Assembly (NCBI RefSeq): GCF_900105175.1
Contig: NZ_LT629771.1
Location: 5,350,501-5,414,500, forward strand
Source: Jiangella sp. DSM 45060
GTDB taxonomy: Bacteria; Actinomycetota; Actinomycetes; Jiangellales; Jiangellaceae
Reading direction: 5' to 3'
Length of the DNA: 64,000 nt
A program made the translations under genes and the position numbers. This document shows positions 25,536-34,252 of the stretch, piece by piece; position 1 is the stretch's first letter; each line of letters starts with the position of its first letter. The notes beneath the pieces are model-generated. The model saw only the letters and a program-made list of their open reading frames with translations, searched no databases and was not told the origin of the DNA.

Positions 25536-26398
25536 CGACCTCCCGCATCCACACCGAGACCATCAACGGCGCGCGCCTCGTCATCGAGGAGCTCGGGCCG
25601 CAGGACGCGCCGGCGATCGTCGTCCACCACGGCGCGCCCGGCCTGGGCTCGCGGGCCGAGCCGCTGCGCTCGTTCGGCCCGTTCGCCGACGCCTACCGCA
25701 TCGTGACGTTCGACGCCCGCGGCTCCGGCTCGTCCTCCGACGACGGCCCGTTCAGCCACGAACAGTGGGTCGCCGACATCGAGGAGATCCGCACCCGGCT
25801 CGACCTCGGCGACATCGTCATGGCCGGCGGCTCCTACGGCGGCTTCCTGGCGATGGAGTACACGCTGGCGCACCCGGAGCGGGTCCGCGCGCTTGTGCTG
25901 CGCGACACCGCCGCCGACACCTCGCACGACCACCTCGCAGTCGAGCGGGCCCGCGACTTCGACGTCGTCCCGATCGACCCGTGGGCGATCGAGCGCATCG
26001 GCACCGGCGGCTTCGCCGACAACACCGAGTTCGAGCGGTACTGGCGGGCCATCCTGCCGCTCTACGACCACAAGTACGACCCCGCCGCGGTCGAGCGGAA
26101 GGCGGCCAACACCCAGTACCACTACGCGACGCACAACGCGGCGTTCGGCGTGAACATGCCGAAGTACGACCTCACCGGGCGGCTGCCGGAGATCGACTGC
26201 CCGGTGCTGGTCACCGTCGGGCGGCACGACTGGCGCACGCCGGTGCCGGCGTCGGAGCTGATCGCGAGCACCGTCGCGGACGGCCGGCTGGTCGTGTTCG
26301 AACACTCCGGCCACTCGCCGCAGCTGGAGGAGCCGGAGCTGTTCCAGGCGACGGTGCGCGGCTTCCTGCGCGACGTCGGAGTCACCCCTCATGGCTGA
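25532..26398 (+). CDS. Alpha/beta hydrolase, proline-iminopeptidase-like
   Basis: 288-residue hydrolase. The oxyanion region is HHGAPGLGS, the nucleophile elbow GGSYGGFLA (Ser about residue 97), the acid near VGRHDWRTP and the His in HSGHSPQ. It groups with proline iminopeptidases and related small-amide or ester hydrolases. No signal peptide. Stop-start overlaps on both sides (ATGA before, 8 bases with the ATPase gene after) put it firmly in the operon, so it likely performs a step in breaking down the imported compound. Confidence 0.88.
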   Translation: MTTSRIHTETINGARLVIEELGPQDAPAIVVHHGAPGLGSRAEPLRSFGPFADAYRIVTFDARGSGSSSDDGPFSHEQWVADIEEIRTRLDLGDIVMAGGSYGGFLAMEYTLAHPERVRALVLRDTAADTSHDHLAVERARDFDVVPIDPWAIERIGTGGFADNTEFERYWRAILPLYDHKYDPAAVERKAANTQYHYATHNAAFGVNMPKYDLTGRLPEIDCPVLVTVGRHDWRTPVPASELIASTVADGRLVVFEHSGHSPQLEEPELFQATVRGFLRDVGVTPHG

Positions 26399-27419
26399 GA
26401 CGATGGTCGCACCGCCGCGCAAGCCCGCCGAGGGCGCGCCGGTCCTGAGCGTGCGCGACCTCAGCGTCGAGTTCGACACCCGCGACGGCGTCCGGCCGGT
26501 CGTGCAGAACGTCAGCCTCGACGTGTACGCCGGGCGCACGCTGGCGGTGCTGGGCGAGTCCGGCTCCGGCAAGTCGGTCACCGCGCGCTCCGTCATGGGC
26601 CTCATCGACCCGCCCGGGCGCATCACCGGCGGCCAGGTGCTGTTCGACGGCAGGGACCTGGTCACGGTCTCCGCCGAGGAGCGGCGGCTGGTCAGCGGCG
26701 AGCAGATCGCGATCGTCTTCCAGGACGCGTTGTCCGCGCTCAACCCGGTCTTCTCCGTCGGCGAGCAGATCGCCGAGCTGCTGCGCACCCGGCGCGGGCT
26801 GAGCCGGCGCGAGGCCGCCGCCGGCGCCGTCGACCTGATGGCGCGGGTGCGCATCCCGGCGGCGCAGCGGCGGGCCAAGGAGTACCCGCACCAGTTCTCC
26901 GGCGGCATGCGCCAGCGCGCGATGATCGCCATGGCGCTGGCCCTCGAACCGAGGGTCCTCATCGCCGACGAGCCCACCACGGCGCTCGACGTCACCGTCC
27001 AGGCGCAGATCATGGACCTGCTGCTGGACCTGCAGGACGAGACCGGCATGGGGATGATCCTCATCACCCACGACCTCGGCGTCGTCGCCGAGACCGCCGA
27101 CACGCTGGCCGTCATGTACGCGGGACGCATCGTCGAGCGCGGCCGCGTCGACGACGTGTTCGCCAGGCCCGCGCACCCGTACACCCGCGGCCTGCTGCAC
27201 TCGATCCCGCGGCTGGACCGCGAGGACGAGGCGCTGTGGGCGATCCCGGGCTCGCCGCCCACCGTGCTCAGCCGGGTCGCCGGGTGCGCGTTCGCGAGCC
27301 GCTGCGACGTCGCGATCGACCTGTGCACGACGTCGCGCCCGGACCTCACGCAGGTGCTCCCGGCCGGCCGGGCCAGCGCCTGCCACCGTCACGAGGAGGT
27401 GCTCCATGGCCGCGTCTGA
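26391..27419 (+). CDS. ABC transporter ATPase, DppD/OppD type
   Basis: 342-residue ATPase. Walker A is GESGSGKS, the signature QFSGGMRQR, Walker B LIADEPTTALD and the switch His is in LITHDLG. The C-terminal oligopeptide-transporter extension has four Cys (around CAFASRC and DLC, then ACH), a pattern known to hold an Fe-S cluster in some DppD proteins. It pairs with the next ATPase to energise import. Overlaps both neighbours. Confidence 0.95.
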   Translation: MAETMVAPPRKPAEGAPVLSVRDLSVEFDTRDGVRPVVQNVSLDVYAGRTLAVLGESGSGKSVTARSVMGLIDPPGRITGGQVLFDGRDLVTVSAEERRLVSGEQIAIVFQDALSALNPVFSVGEQIAELLRTRRGLSRREAAAGAVDLMARVRIPAAQRRAKEYPHQFSGGMRQRAMIAMALALEPRVLIADEPTTALDVTVQAQIMDLLLDLQDETGMGMILITHDLGVVAETADTLAVMYAGRIVERGRVDDVFARPAHPYTRGLLHSIPRLDREDEALWAIPGSPPTVLSRVAGCAFASRCDVAIDLCTTSRPDLTQVLPAGRASACHRHEEVLHGRV

Positions 27420-28410
27420 GCCGGTGCTCTCGGTCGAGAACCTGACCCGGCACTTCGCCGGTCGCCGCGCCGTCCTGCCCGGACGCCCGGCACCGGCCGT
27501 CCGCGCCGTCGACGGCGTCAGCTTCCAGCTGCACGCCGGCGAGACGCTCGGCATCGTCGGCGAGTCCGGCTGCGGGAAGTCCACGCTGGCCCGGATGATC
27601 GTTGGGCTGGAGACGCCGACGTCGGGCGTCGTCCGGTTCCGCGGCACCGACGTCCACGCCGTCCGCGGCCGCCAGGCCCGCGAGCTGCGCCGCCGCGTGC
27701 AGATCGTGCTGCAGGACCCGTACACATCGCTGAACCCGCGGCGCACCGTCCGCGAGCTGCTGCGCCAGCCGTTCGAGATCCACCGCGACCTGCTGCCGCG
27801 CAAGCAGCAGGCGGCCCGCGTCGCCGAGCTGGTCGAGCTGGTCGGCCTGGACCCGGACCACCTCGACCGGTACCCGTTCCAGTTCTCCGGCGGGCAGCGC
27901 CAGCGCATCGGCATCGCCCGCGCGCTCGCGCTCTCCCCCGACGTCATCGTCTGCGACGAGCCGGTGTCGGCGCTGGACGTGTCGATCCAGGCGCAGGTCG
28001 TGAACCTGTTCCAGCGGCTGCAGCGCGAGCTCGGACTGGCCTATGTGTTCATCGCGCACGACCTGTCCGTCGTCCGGCACATCTCCGACCGCGTCGGCGT
28101 GATGTACCTCGGCAAGCTGGCCGAGCTGGGCTCGCGCCGCGACGTCTACGACGCGCCGCGGCACCCCTACACGTCGGCACTGCTGTCCGCCGTGCCGATG
28201 CCGGACCCGCAGCTGCGGGGCCGGCGCACCCGCCGGCTGCTCGAGGGCGACCCCCCGAGCCCGGTGGACCCGCCGTCCGGCTGCCGGTTCCGCACCCGCT
28301 GCTGGAAGGCGACCGACGAGTGCGCGACCGTCGAGCCGCTGCTCGCCGGCGACGACCGGCACCGTCAGGCGTTCGCCTGCCACCACCCGATGCCTGTCCA
28401 GACCGCATGA
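27406..28410 (+). CDS. ABC transporter ATPase, DppF/OppF type
   Basis: 334-residue partner ATPase with Walker A GESGCGKS, signature QFSGGQRQR, Walker B VCDEPVSALD and IAHDLS. The C-terminal Cys-containing extension (CRFRTRC, DEC) matches the partner. The ATG has GAGGTG upstream within the DppD gene. Completes a five-component importer. Confidence 0.95.
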   Translation: MAASEPVLSVENLTRHFAGRRAVLPGRPAPAVRAVDGVSFQLHAGETLGIVGESGCGKSTLARMIVGLETPTSGVVRFRGTDVHAVRGRQARELRRRVQIVLQDPYTSLNPRRTVRELLRQPFEIHRDLLPRKQQAARVAELVELVGLDPDHLDRYPFQFSGGQRQRIGIARALALSPDVIVCDEPVSALDVSIQAQVVNLFQRLQRELGLAYVFIAHDLSVVRHISDRVGVMYLGKLAELGSRRDVYDAPRHPYTSALLSAVPMPDPQLRGRRTRRLLEGDPPSPVDPPSGCRFRTRCWKATDECATVEPLLAGDDRHRQAFACHHPMPVQTA

Positions 28411-28424
28411 ACACGAGGAGCACA

Positions 28425-29648
28425 GTGACCACGTCCCCCGCCCCCGCGTACGACGGCTACCGCGCGTACTCGTACCTGAAGGCCGGCGCCGACTACCAGG
28501 ACTTCCGGCTGGCCGCCGAGATCGGCCGCGTCCCCGCCTACGACGGCGGTCTGACGGAGGACGAGCGGGCCCGGGTGGCCCGGCTGCTGGCCGAGAACGT
28601 CGTGATCTCGCTGCACGAGCACGCCGTCGTCCTGCCGGAGGACCCGGACGAGATCCGCCGCTACAACCGCACCGGCCGGCAGCGCACCGGCTACGAGGGC
28701 CTCGCCCACTCCGGGCTGACCGCCGTGGTCGACAACTTCATGGCCGGCGCGTCCTGCGTCACCAGCCAGCACGGCTGGAAATGGGACGACATGATCTACG
28801 CGCTCGGCTTCCGGCTGGCCGACCTCGCCAAGCAGGACTTCGTCGTGCACGCGACCACCGTGCAGGACATCCGCGACGCCAAGGCGGCCGGCAAGGTCGC
28901 GCTGATCGCCGGTCTCGAGTGCGCCACGATGATCGAGAACGAGCTGGACCGCATCGACATGCTGTACGGGTTCGGCGTGCGCCAGCTGGGCATCGCCTAC
29001 TCGCAGGCCAACCTGCTCGGGTCCGGGCTGTCGGAGCGCTCCGACGCCGGCCTGACGCACTTCGGCCGGCGCGCCGTCGAGCGGATGAACAAGCTCGGCA
29101 TGGCCATCGACATCTCGCATTGCGGCGACCGCACCGGCCTCGACGTCATCGAAGCGTCGTCCGTCCCGGTGATGATCACCCACGCCGGCGCCCGCGCCGT
29201 CTGGCCGATCCCGCGGCTCAAGCCGGACGACGTCATCAAGGCCTGCGCGGAGCGCGGCGGGATCATCGGCATCGAGGCCGCGCCGCACACCACGCTGTCC
29301 GAGGCGCACCCGGAGCACTCGCTGGAGTCCTTCATGGACCACTTCCAGTACTGCGTCGACCTCGTCGGCATCGACCACGTGACGTTCGGCCCGGACACCA
29401 TGTTCGGTGACCACGTGGCGGTGCACCGGACGTACGCCGGCAACTACGCCCACAAGGACGAGAACCGCATCGAGCACCCGCTGGTCGACTACGTCGCCGG
29501 CGTGGAGAATCCGGGCGAAAGCTTCCATAACATCACCGGGTGGCTGCTGCAGCACGGCTACTCTGATGCGGACATCGCGAAGGTGCTCGGGGGCAACACC
29601 ATGCGGGTGCTGGAGGCGGTGTGGCGCTCCACCGATGACGGCCGATGA
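28425..29648 (+). CDS. Peptidase M19 family dipeptidase, paralogue 2
   Basis: 407-residue M19 protein closely related to the first one in this operon: both share HGWKW, IAGLE, ITHAGAR and a long C-terminal block (PHTTLSE, HPEHSLES, MDHFQYCVDLVGIDHV). All presumed zinc ligands are kept (SLHEH, GLECA, ISHCGD, THAGA, GPDT). GTG is preferred because GAGGAG lies 4 bases upstream; an ATG at 28407 overlaps the DppF stop as ATGA and would add six residues. Divergence in the middle (SQANLLGSGLSERSD against SMANQLGAGLAEPQD) suggests different substrate stereochemistry or side chain rather than plain redundancy. Confidence 0.9.
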   Translation: MTTSPAPAYDGYRAYSYLKAGADYQDFRLAAEIGRVPAYDGGLTEDERARVARLLAENVVISLHEHAVVLPEDPDEIRRYNRTGRQRTGYEGLAHSGLTAVVDNFMAGASCVTSQHGWKWDDMIYALGFRLADLAKQDFVVHATTVQDIRDAKAAGKVALIAGLECATMIENELDRIDMLYGFGVRQLGIAYSQANLLGSGLSERSDAGLTHFGRRAVERMNKLGMAIDISHCGDRTGLDVIEASSVPVMITHAGARAVWPIPRLKPDDVIKACAERGGIIGIEAAPHTTLSEAHPEHSLESFMDHFQYCVDLVGIDHVTFGPDTMFGDHVAVHRTYAGNYAHKDENRIEHPLVDYVAGVENPGESFHNITGWLLQHGYSDADIAKVLGGNTMRVLEAVWRSTDDGR

Positions 29649-29673
29649 ACACGCACGAGGGTGGTAGTCGATC

Positions 29674-30393
29674 ATGAGGCGGGACTCCGCGGCGCAGAGC
29701 GCCCTGTTGCGGCTGCGTCACCTGATCGCGACCGAGTTCGCGCCGGGTGACCGGCTGCCGCCGGAGAAGGAGCTGGCCGAGACGCTGGAGGTGTCGCGGA
29801 CGACGGTGCGCGAGGCGCTGGTCGTGCTGGCCGCCGAGGACATCGTCACCCGCCAGTGGGGCGCCGGCACGTTCGTGAGCCAGCCGCCGAAGGTGGCGTC
29901 GCTGAACATGTCGTCGATCGAGTCCTACCGCGACCGCGTCGGCGCCAGCGGCCGCGTCGTCACGCTCCTGGACGCGTCCTGCGAGCTGATGCCGTCGCCG
30001 GCCGCCGCGGCGGCGGCGCTGCAGCTGGAGCCCGGCGCGAAGGCGTGGCACGTGCGCCGGCTGTTCGCCGTCGACGGCGCCCCGTCGGCGCTGATGAGCG
30101 AGATCGTCCCGGCCCGGCTGTTCGGCCGGCCGCTCGACCCCAGCCCCATGCTGCGCATCGAGACGTCGCTGTACGAGCTGCTCAACCGGCACACCGCAGG
30201 CGCCGCCATGCACGCGTCGACGGAGCTGGAAGCGGTCTGCGTCCACGGCGACGACGCCCGCGCGCTCGACCTCGCCGACGGCGCCCCGGCGCTGCGGGCG
30301 ACCCAGACCACGTTCGCCCGCCGCGGCGAGCCGGTCGCCCACGGCGTGTCGTTCCAGCGCACCGACCTGGTGCGCATGCGCATCACCAGGTGA
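29674..30393 (+). CDS. GntR-family regulator, UTRA (HutC-like) type; likely operon repressor
   Basis: 239-residue regulator. The winged helix is LPPEKELAETLEVSRTTVREAL and the UTRA effector domain is typical (AWHVRRLFAVDGAPSALMSE, ALRATQTTFARRGEPVAHGV). Last gene of the M19/Dpp operon after a 25-base gap. GGGTGG precedes the ATG. It probably binds the AGAGGT-N3-ACCTCT pair at the operon front and is released by the imported compound or a breakdown product. This link is inferred from position and operator type. Confidence 0.9.
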   Translation: MRRDSAAQSALLRLRHLIATEFAPGDRLPPEKELAETLEVSRTTVREALVVLAAEDIVTRQWGAGTFVSQPPKVASLNMSSIESYRDRVGASGRVVTLLDASCELMPSPAAAAAALQLEPGAKAWHVRRLFAVDGAPSALMSEIVPARLFGRPLDPSPMLRIETSLYELLNRHTAGAAMHASTELEAVCVHGDDARALDLADGAPALRATQTTFARRGEPVAHGVSFQRTDLVRMRITR

Positions 30394-30474
30394 GCACACT
30401 TTCCCGCTCCGACAGGCGCAGATCGGGCCTTGGCCCTATGCTCGTGCCGCCGATCTCACCGCGGGAGGATCATC

Positions 30475-31323
30475 GTGGCTGGACGCAGCAGGAAGAAGAA
30501 GGAGGTCGTCCGGGTCGAGTCCGCCCCGGAAGCCACGACCGAGCACTCTGACGACCGACCCACCTGGACACCCACGCCCGAGGCGAAACAGCAGGCCACG
30601 AAGTTCCGGCTGATCGCCGCCGGGCTCTGGTTGCTGGCCATCGCCGGCGAGGCGTTCGCCATCTTCTGGGTGCTCCGCCAGGACCCCGTCAACATGGTCC
30701 TGCTGATCGCCATGATCGTCGTGATCGGCGCGCTCGCCATCGGCGGGTCGCTGCTGTGGAAGCGGGCCAACCGGCTCGATCCGGCGTCGAAGAGCGAACC
30801 GACCCGGTTCTTCGTCCAGAACCAGCTCGGCGCGATCATCACCGTCATCGCGTTCCTGCCGCTGATCGTGCTGATCTTCGCCAACAAGGACATGGACGGC
30901 AAGCAGAAGGGCATCGCCGGCGGCATCGCGGTGGCCGTCGCCGCCGTGGCGGTGTACTTCGGCATCGACTTCGACTCGCCCTCGGTCGAGCAGTACACCG
31001 AGGAATCGAACATCATCGAGCAGCTGACCGGCGAGGACCTCGTCTACTGGACCAAGTCCGGCACCGTCTTCCACGTCTGCGAAGAGGTGCCCGACGTCAA
31101 CCGCGAGTCGCAGGACGGCCGCATCTACGAGGGCACGGTCGCCGACGCCCACGCCGCCGGCAAGTCGCGGCTGGTCAGCTACTGGCAGCGCGAGGCGGTC
31201 AACTACTGCGGGTACACCCAGGAACAGGTCGACGCGGTCGAGGCCGGCACCTCCGGCTCCGGCGACGACGCGACCCCCGAGGACGACGCGACGGCGCCCG
31301 CCGAGGACGCCGCCACGCCGTAG
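30475..31323 (+). CDS. Membrane protein of unknown function with acidic tail
   Basis: 282-residue protein, not recognised. A basic cytoplasmic N-terminus (SRKKKEVV) is followed by four hydrophobic segments between about residues 45 and 170. A soluble region comes next with two Cys (FHVCEEVPD, AVNYCGYTQ) that could form a disulfide outside the cell. The tail is a low-complexity acidic run of DDATPE-type repeats. GTG start set by GGGAGGA six bases upstream. It stands alone behind the GntR gene with an 81-base gap that contains only a tight GGGCC-TT-GGCCC inverted repeat. Confidence 0.7.
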   Translation: MAGRSRKKKEVVRVESAPEATTEHSDDRPTWTPTPEAKQQATKFRLIAAGLWLLAIAGEAFAIFWVLRQDPVNMVLLIAMIVVIGALAIGGSLLWKRANRLDPASKSEPTRFFVQNQLGAIITVIAFLPLIVLIFANKDMDGKQKGIAGGIAVAVAAVAVYFGIDFDSPSVEQYTEESNIIEQLTGEDLVYWTKSGTVFHVCEEVPDVNRESQDGRIYEGTVADAHAAGKSRLVSYWQREAVNYCGYTQEQVDAVEAGTSGSGDDATPEDDATAPAEDAATP

Positions 31324-31327
31324 CCGG

Positions 31328-32638
31328 TCAGGCGACCGGAAAGGCCTGCCGGAACAGCTGCTCCGGGTCGTAGCTCGCCTTGACGGCGGCCAGCCGGCGG
31401 CTGGTCTCCGGCGGGTACAGCTCGGCCACGTCGGCCGGGTCGAGCGAGCTCATCAGGTTGCCGTAGGCGCCGCCGGTGTGCGGGGCGAGCGTCGCCCAGT
31501 AGGCGTCGAACGCCGCGCGCGCCTCCGGCGCCGGTGACAGCGCGGCGGCCGAGAGGAAGGCCTCGCTGTCGCGGTGGGCGAACGCCGTCTCGGTGCCGGC
31601 CACCCGGGCGACGGCGCCGCCGAGGGCGCGCACCTGGCCGACCACGGGCGGGCCGGCGGTGAGCCCGGCCAGGTACCGGTCGATCAGCTCGTCGCTGAGG
31701 TCGGTGGTCAGGCGGTTGCGTACCAGCGGCCGCGCACCGCCCGGCGGCACCGGGGGCGGCGGGGCGAGGATCTCGCCGTACGGCCGTACCCGCAGGTCCA
31801 GCACCGACGCGTCGCCGAGGCGGAGCAGCGGCTCGACCACGTTCTCGGCCGCCGCGGCGTCGCCGTGCGCCACGCAGACGCCGACCACCAGCGAGTGCGG
31901 CGCGAAGCCCTCCGGCAGCAGCACCACCATCGACGTCAGCTCGTCCGGCGCCGCCCGCATGGCGTCGCGCCAGCCGCGCAGGACGGTGGCCGCGTCACCG
32001 CGCGGATAGCCGATGTGGCCGAAGTACACCTCCGGCACCGGCTGGGCAATCACCTCGAACGCGGTGACGACGGCGAAGGCGCCGCCACCGCCGCGCAGCG
32101 CCCAGAACAGGTCGGCGTTCTCGGCGGCGCTGGCCCGCAGCACCCGCCCGTCGGCGGTGACGACCTCGGCCGCGACCACGGAGTCGATGGTGAGGCCGAA
32201 CCGGCGCACCATCCAGCCGATGCCGCCGCCGAGGATCAGCCCGCCGACGCCGACCTCAGTGGTGTCGCCGGAGGAGATCACCAGGCCGTGCGGCTTCAGC
32301 GCCTCGGTGACGGCGGCCCAGCGGGCCCCGGCGCCGATGCGGACCAGGCGGCGGTCCGCGTCGAGCACCTCGACGCCGTCGAGCGGGCCGAGGTCGAGCA
32401 CGATGCCGCCATCGTTGGTGGCGAACCCGGGGAAGCCGTGCCCGCCACTGCGCACCGACAGCAGCAGGTCGTGCTCGCGGGCCGCGGCGACGGCGCGGCG
32501 GACGTCGTCGATGCTGTGCGCCCGGACGATCAGGGCCGGGCTGCCTTGACGTTGGTAGGTGTTGCGGTGGGTGTCGTACGCGTCGTCGCCGGGGCGGATC
32601 AGCTCGCCGTCGACGACCAGTGTGGAAACGTCGCTCAT
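31328..32638 (-). CDS. FAD-linked oxidoreductase, berberine-bridge-enzyme type (second copy)
   Basis: 436-residue relative of the oxidase at 6000-7319. RSGGHGFPGF carries the covalent-FAD His, and the second anchoring Cys is again absent (SSGDTTEVGVGG). The C-terminal BBE motif is SYDPEQLFRQAF. It sits 42 bases behind the ECF sigma gene on the same strand and may be part of that sigma factor's output. Converges with the membrane protein gene 5 bases away. Substrate unknown. Confidence 0.88.
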   Translation of the reverse strand: MSDVSTLVVDGELIRPGDDAYDTHRNTYQRQGSPALIVRAHSIDDVRRAVAAAREHDLLLSVRSGGHGFPGFATNDGGIVLDLGPLDGVEVLDADRRLVRIGAGARWAAVTEALKPHGLVISSGDTTEVGVGGLILGGGIGWMVRRFGLTIDSVVAAEVVTADGRVLRASAAENADLFWALRGGGGAFAVVTAFEVIAQPVPEVYFGHIGYPRGDAATVLRGWRDAMRAAPDELTSMVVLLPEGFAPHSLVVGVCVAHGDAAAAENVVEPLLRLGDASVLDLRVRPYGEILAPPPPVPPGGARPLVRNRLTTDLSDELIDRYLAGLTAGPPVVGQVRALGGAVARVAGTETAFAHRDSEAFLSAAALSPAPEARAAFDAYWATLAPHTGGAYGNLMSSLDPADVAELYPPETSRRLAAVKASYDPEQLFRQAFPVA

Positions 32639-32680
32639 ACCGGGTCGACGAACGACCGGCCGTCCAGGGGACGACCGGCG

Positions 32681-33838
32681 TCAGAGTTCTTCCAGCCGCC
32701 GGGTCAGGAACCGCCGCTCCGGCGTCGTCGTGGCGAGATCGAGCGCGCGCCGGTACGCCGTGCCGGCCTCGGCGTCGCGGCCCAGCCGGCGCAGCAGCTC
32801 GCCGCGAGTGGAGTGGAAGTACAGGTAGCCGTCGAGGTCGAGGCGGTCGACGGCGCTCAGCGCGGCCGCAGGGTCGCCGGCCTGGGCCAGCGCCACGGCC
32901 CGGTTCAGCTCGACCACGGGCGAGCCGGTCAGCTCGGCCAGCCGGCGGTACAGCCCGGCCACCCGCGGCCAGTCGATCCGCTCGCGGGTCTGCAGCGACG
33001 CGATGGCCGCCTGCAGCACGTACGGCCCGCCCCCGCCCAGCTCGATCGCGCGGTTCAGCTCCGCCCGGCCGGCCGCCAGCAGCGACCGGTCCCACAGGCT
33101 GCGGTCCTGGTCCTCGAGCAGCACGAGGTCGTCGCCGTCGAACCGGGCCGCCTGGCGGGCCTGGTGGATCAGCATGAGCGCGACCAGCCCGTGCACCTCG
33201 GGCTGGTCGTCCAGCAGCGCGGCCAGCACCCGGCCCAGCCGGATCGCCTCGGCGCCGAGGTCGACCCGGCCGCTGTAGCCCTCGTTGTAGATCAGGTAGA
33301 TGATCGCCAGCACGGCATCGAGGCGATCCGGCAGCAGCCGCTCGTCGGGCACCGCGAACGGGATGCCGGCCGCCTTGATCTTGGCCTTGGCCCGGGTCAG
33401 CCGGCGCTTCATCGTCTCCTCGGAGACCAGGAAGGCGCGCGCGATGTCCGCGGTCTCGAGGCCGCCGAGCGCGCGCAGCGTCAACGCCACCTGCCCTTCC
33501 AGCGCCAGCGCCGGGTGGCAGCAGGTGAAGATCAGCTCGAGCCGTTCGTCCTTGATCACGGTGTCGTCGACCTCGTCCATGGTGGCCTCCGGTGCCGGCA
33601 GGAGGTGCAGCTTGCCGGCCAGCGTCCGCTCGCGGCGGATGCGGTCGATGGCCCGGTTGCGCGCCGTCGTCACCAGCCACGCGGCCGGATTGTCCGGCGG
33701 GCCGGTCTCGGGCCAGCGCGCGGCGGCGATCGCGAACGCCTCCTGCGCGGCCTCCTCCGCGCGGTCGAGGTCGCCGAGGTACCCGGCGAGCGAGGCCAGC
33801 ACCCGGCCCCACTCGTCGCGGAAGACCTGCTCGAGCAT
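32681..33838 (-). CDS. ECF sigma factor with C-terminal TPR-like extension (ECF42-type)
   Basis: 385-residue protein: sigma-70 region 2 (AEEAAQEAFAIAAARWP, then TTARNRAIDRIRRE) and region 4 (ALGGLETADIARAFLVSEETMKRRLTRAKAKI). These are followed by about 200 residues with helical TPR/DUF6596-like content ending in RRLEEL. This length and the preceding YCII gene define the ECF42-type group, which has no classic anti-sigma factor; the C-terminal extension is thought to control activity. ATG lies 2 bases past the YCII stop, so translation is coupled. A longer frame running to 34213 is a shadow of the YCII gene. Confidence 0.9.
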   Translation of the reverse strand: MLEQVFRDEWGRVLASLAGYLGDLDRAEEAAQEAFAIAAARWPETGPPDNPAAWLVTTARNRAIDRIRRERTLAGKLHLLPAPEATMDEVDDTVIKDERLELIFTCCHPALALEGQVALTLRALGGLETADIARAFLVSEETMKRRLTRAKAKIKAAGIPFAVPDERLLPDRLDAVLAIIYLIYNEGYSGRVDLGAEAIRLGRVLAALLDDQPEVHGLVALMLIHQARQAARFDGDDLVLLEDQDRSLWDRSLLAAGRAELNRAIELGGGGPYVLQAAIASLQTRERIDWPRVAGLYRRLAELTGSPVVELNRAVALAQAGDPAAALSAVDRLDLDGYLYFHSTRGELLRRLGRDAEAGTAYRRALDLATTTPERRFLTRRLEEL

Positions 33839-33840
33839 GG

Positions 33841-34182
33841 TCAGCGCAGCGCCACCAGCGGACGCACCTCGACCACGCCGCCGTGGCGGGCCACCGGGAC
33901 GGATTCGGCCAGCGCGATGGCTTCGTCGAGGTTCGCCGCCTCGATGATGCAGATGCCGCCGAGCACCTCTTTGGTGTCGGCGAACGGGCCGTCGGTCAGC
34001 AGCGTCCGTCCGGCCGCCACCCGCACGGTGGTGGCCGTCTCGGGCGGCTGCAACTGCGCGCCGGTGAGGAACCGGCGGTCGTCGCGCAGGGCCTCGTACT
34101 CGACCTGTGCCGCGGCCTGCTCGGACTCGGACAGCTCGGCCTCGTGGCCGCGATCGGCGTAGAACATCAGGGCGTACTGCAT
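33841..34182 (-). CDS. YCII/DGPF-domain protein paired with the ECF sigma factor
   Basis: 113-residue ferredoxin-like YCII-fold protein carrying the DGPF motif (LLTDGPFADTKEVLGG) and the usual start MQYALMFYAD. Such proteins are the regular partner and often the target of ECF42-type sigma factors. Their biochemical role is unknown. GGAGG precedes the ATG. Leads a likely YCII - sigma - FAD oxidase transcript. The 70-base gap behind it contains CGTC (minus strand, 34217-34220), which could be an ECF-type -10, but no matching -35 is certain. Confidence 0.9.
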   Translation of the reverse strand: MQYALMFYADRGHEAELSESEQAAAQVEYEALRDDRRFLTGAQLQPPETATTVRVAAGRTLLTDGPFADTKEVLGGICIIEAANLDEAIALAESVPVARHGGVVEVRPLVALR

Positions 34183-34252
34183 GGAAACCTCCGAAGGCGC
34201 GCGCTCTCACCACTATGACGAGACAGCCACCCGGAATGGGACGCGGACGCGA

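Noticed and set aside
30436-30450. GGGCC-TT-GGCCC hairpin as a terminator
   Set aside because: Loop of two bases is too tight and there is no T-run; likely chance in GC-rich DNA.
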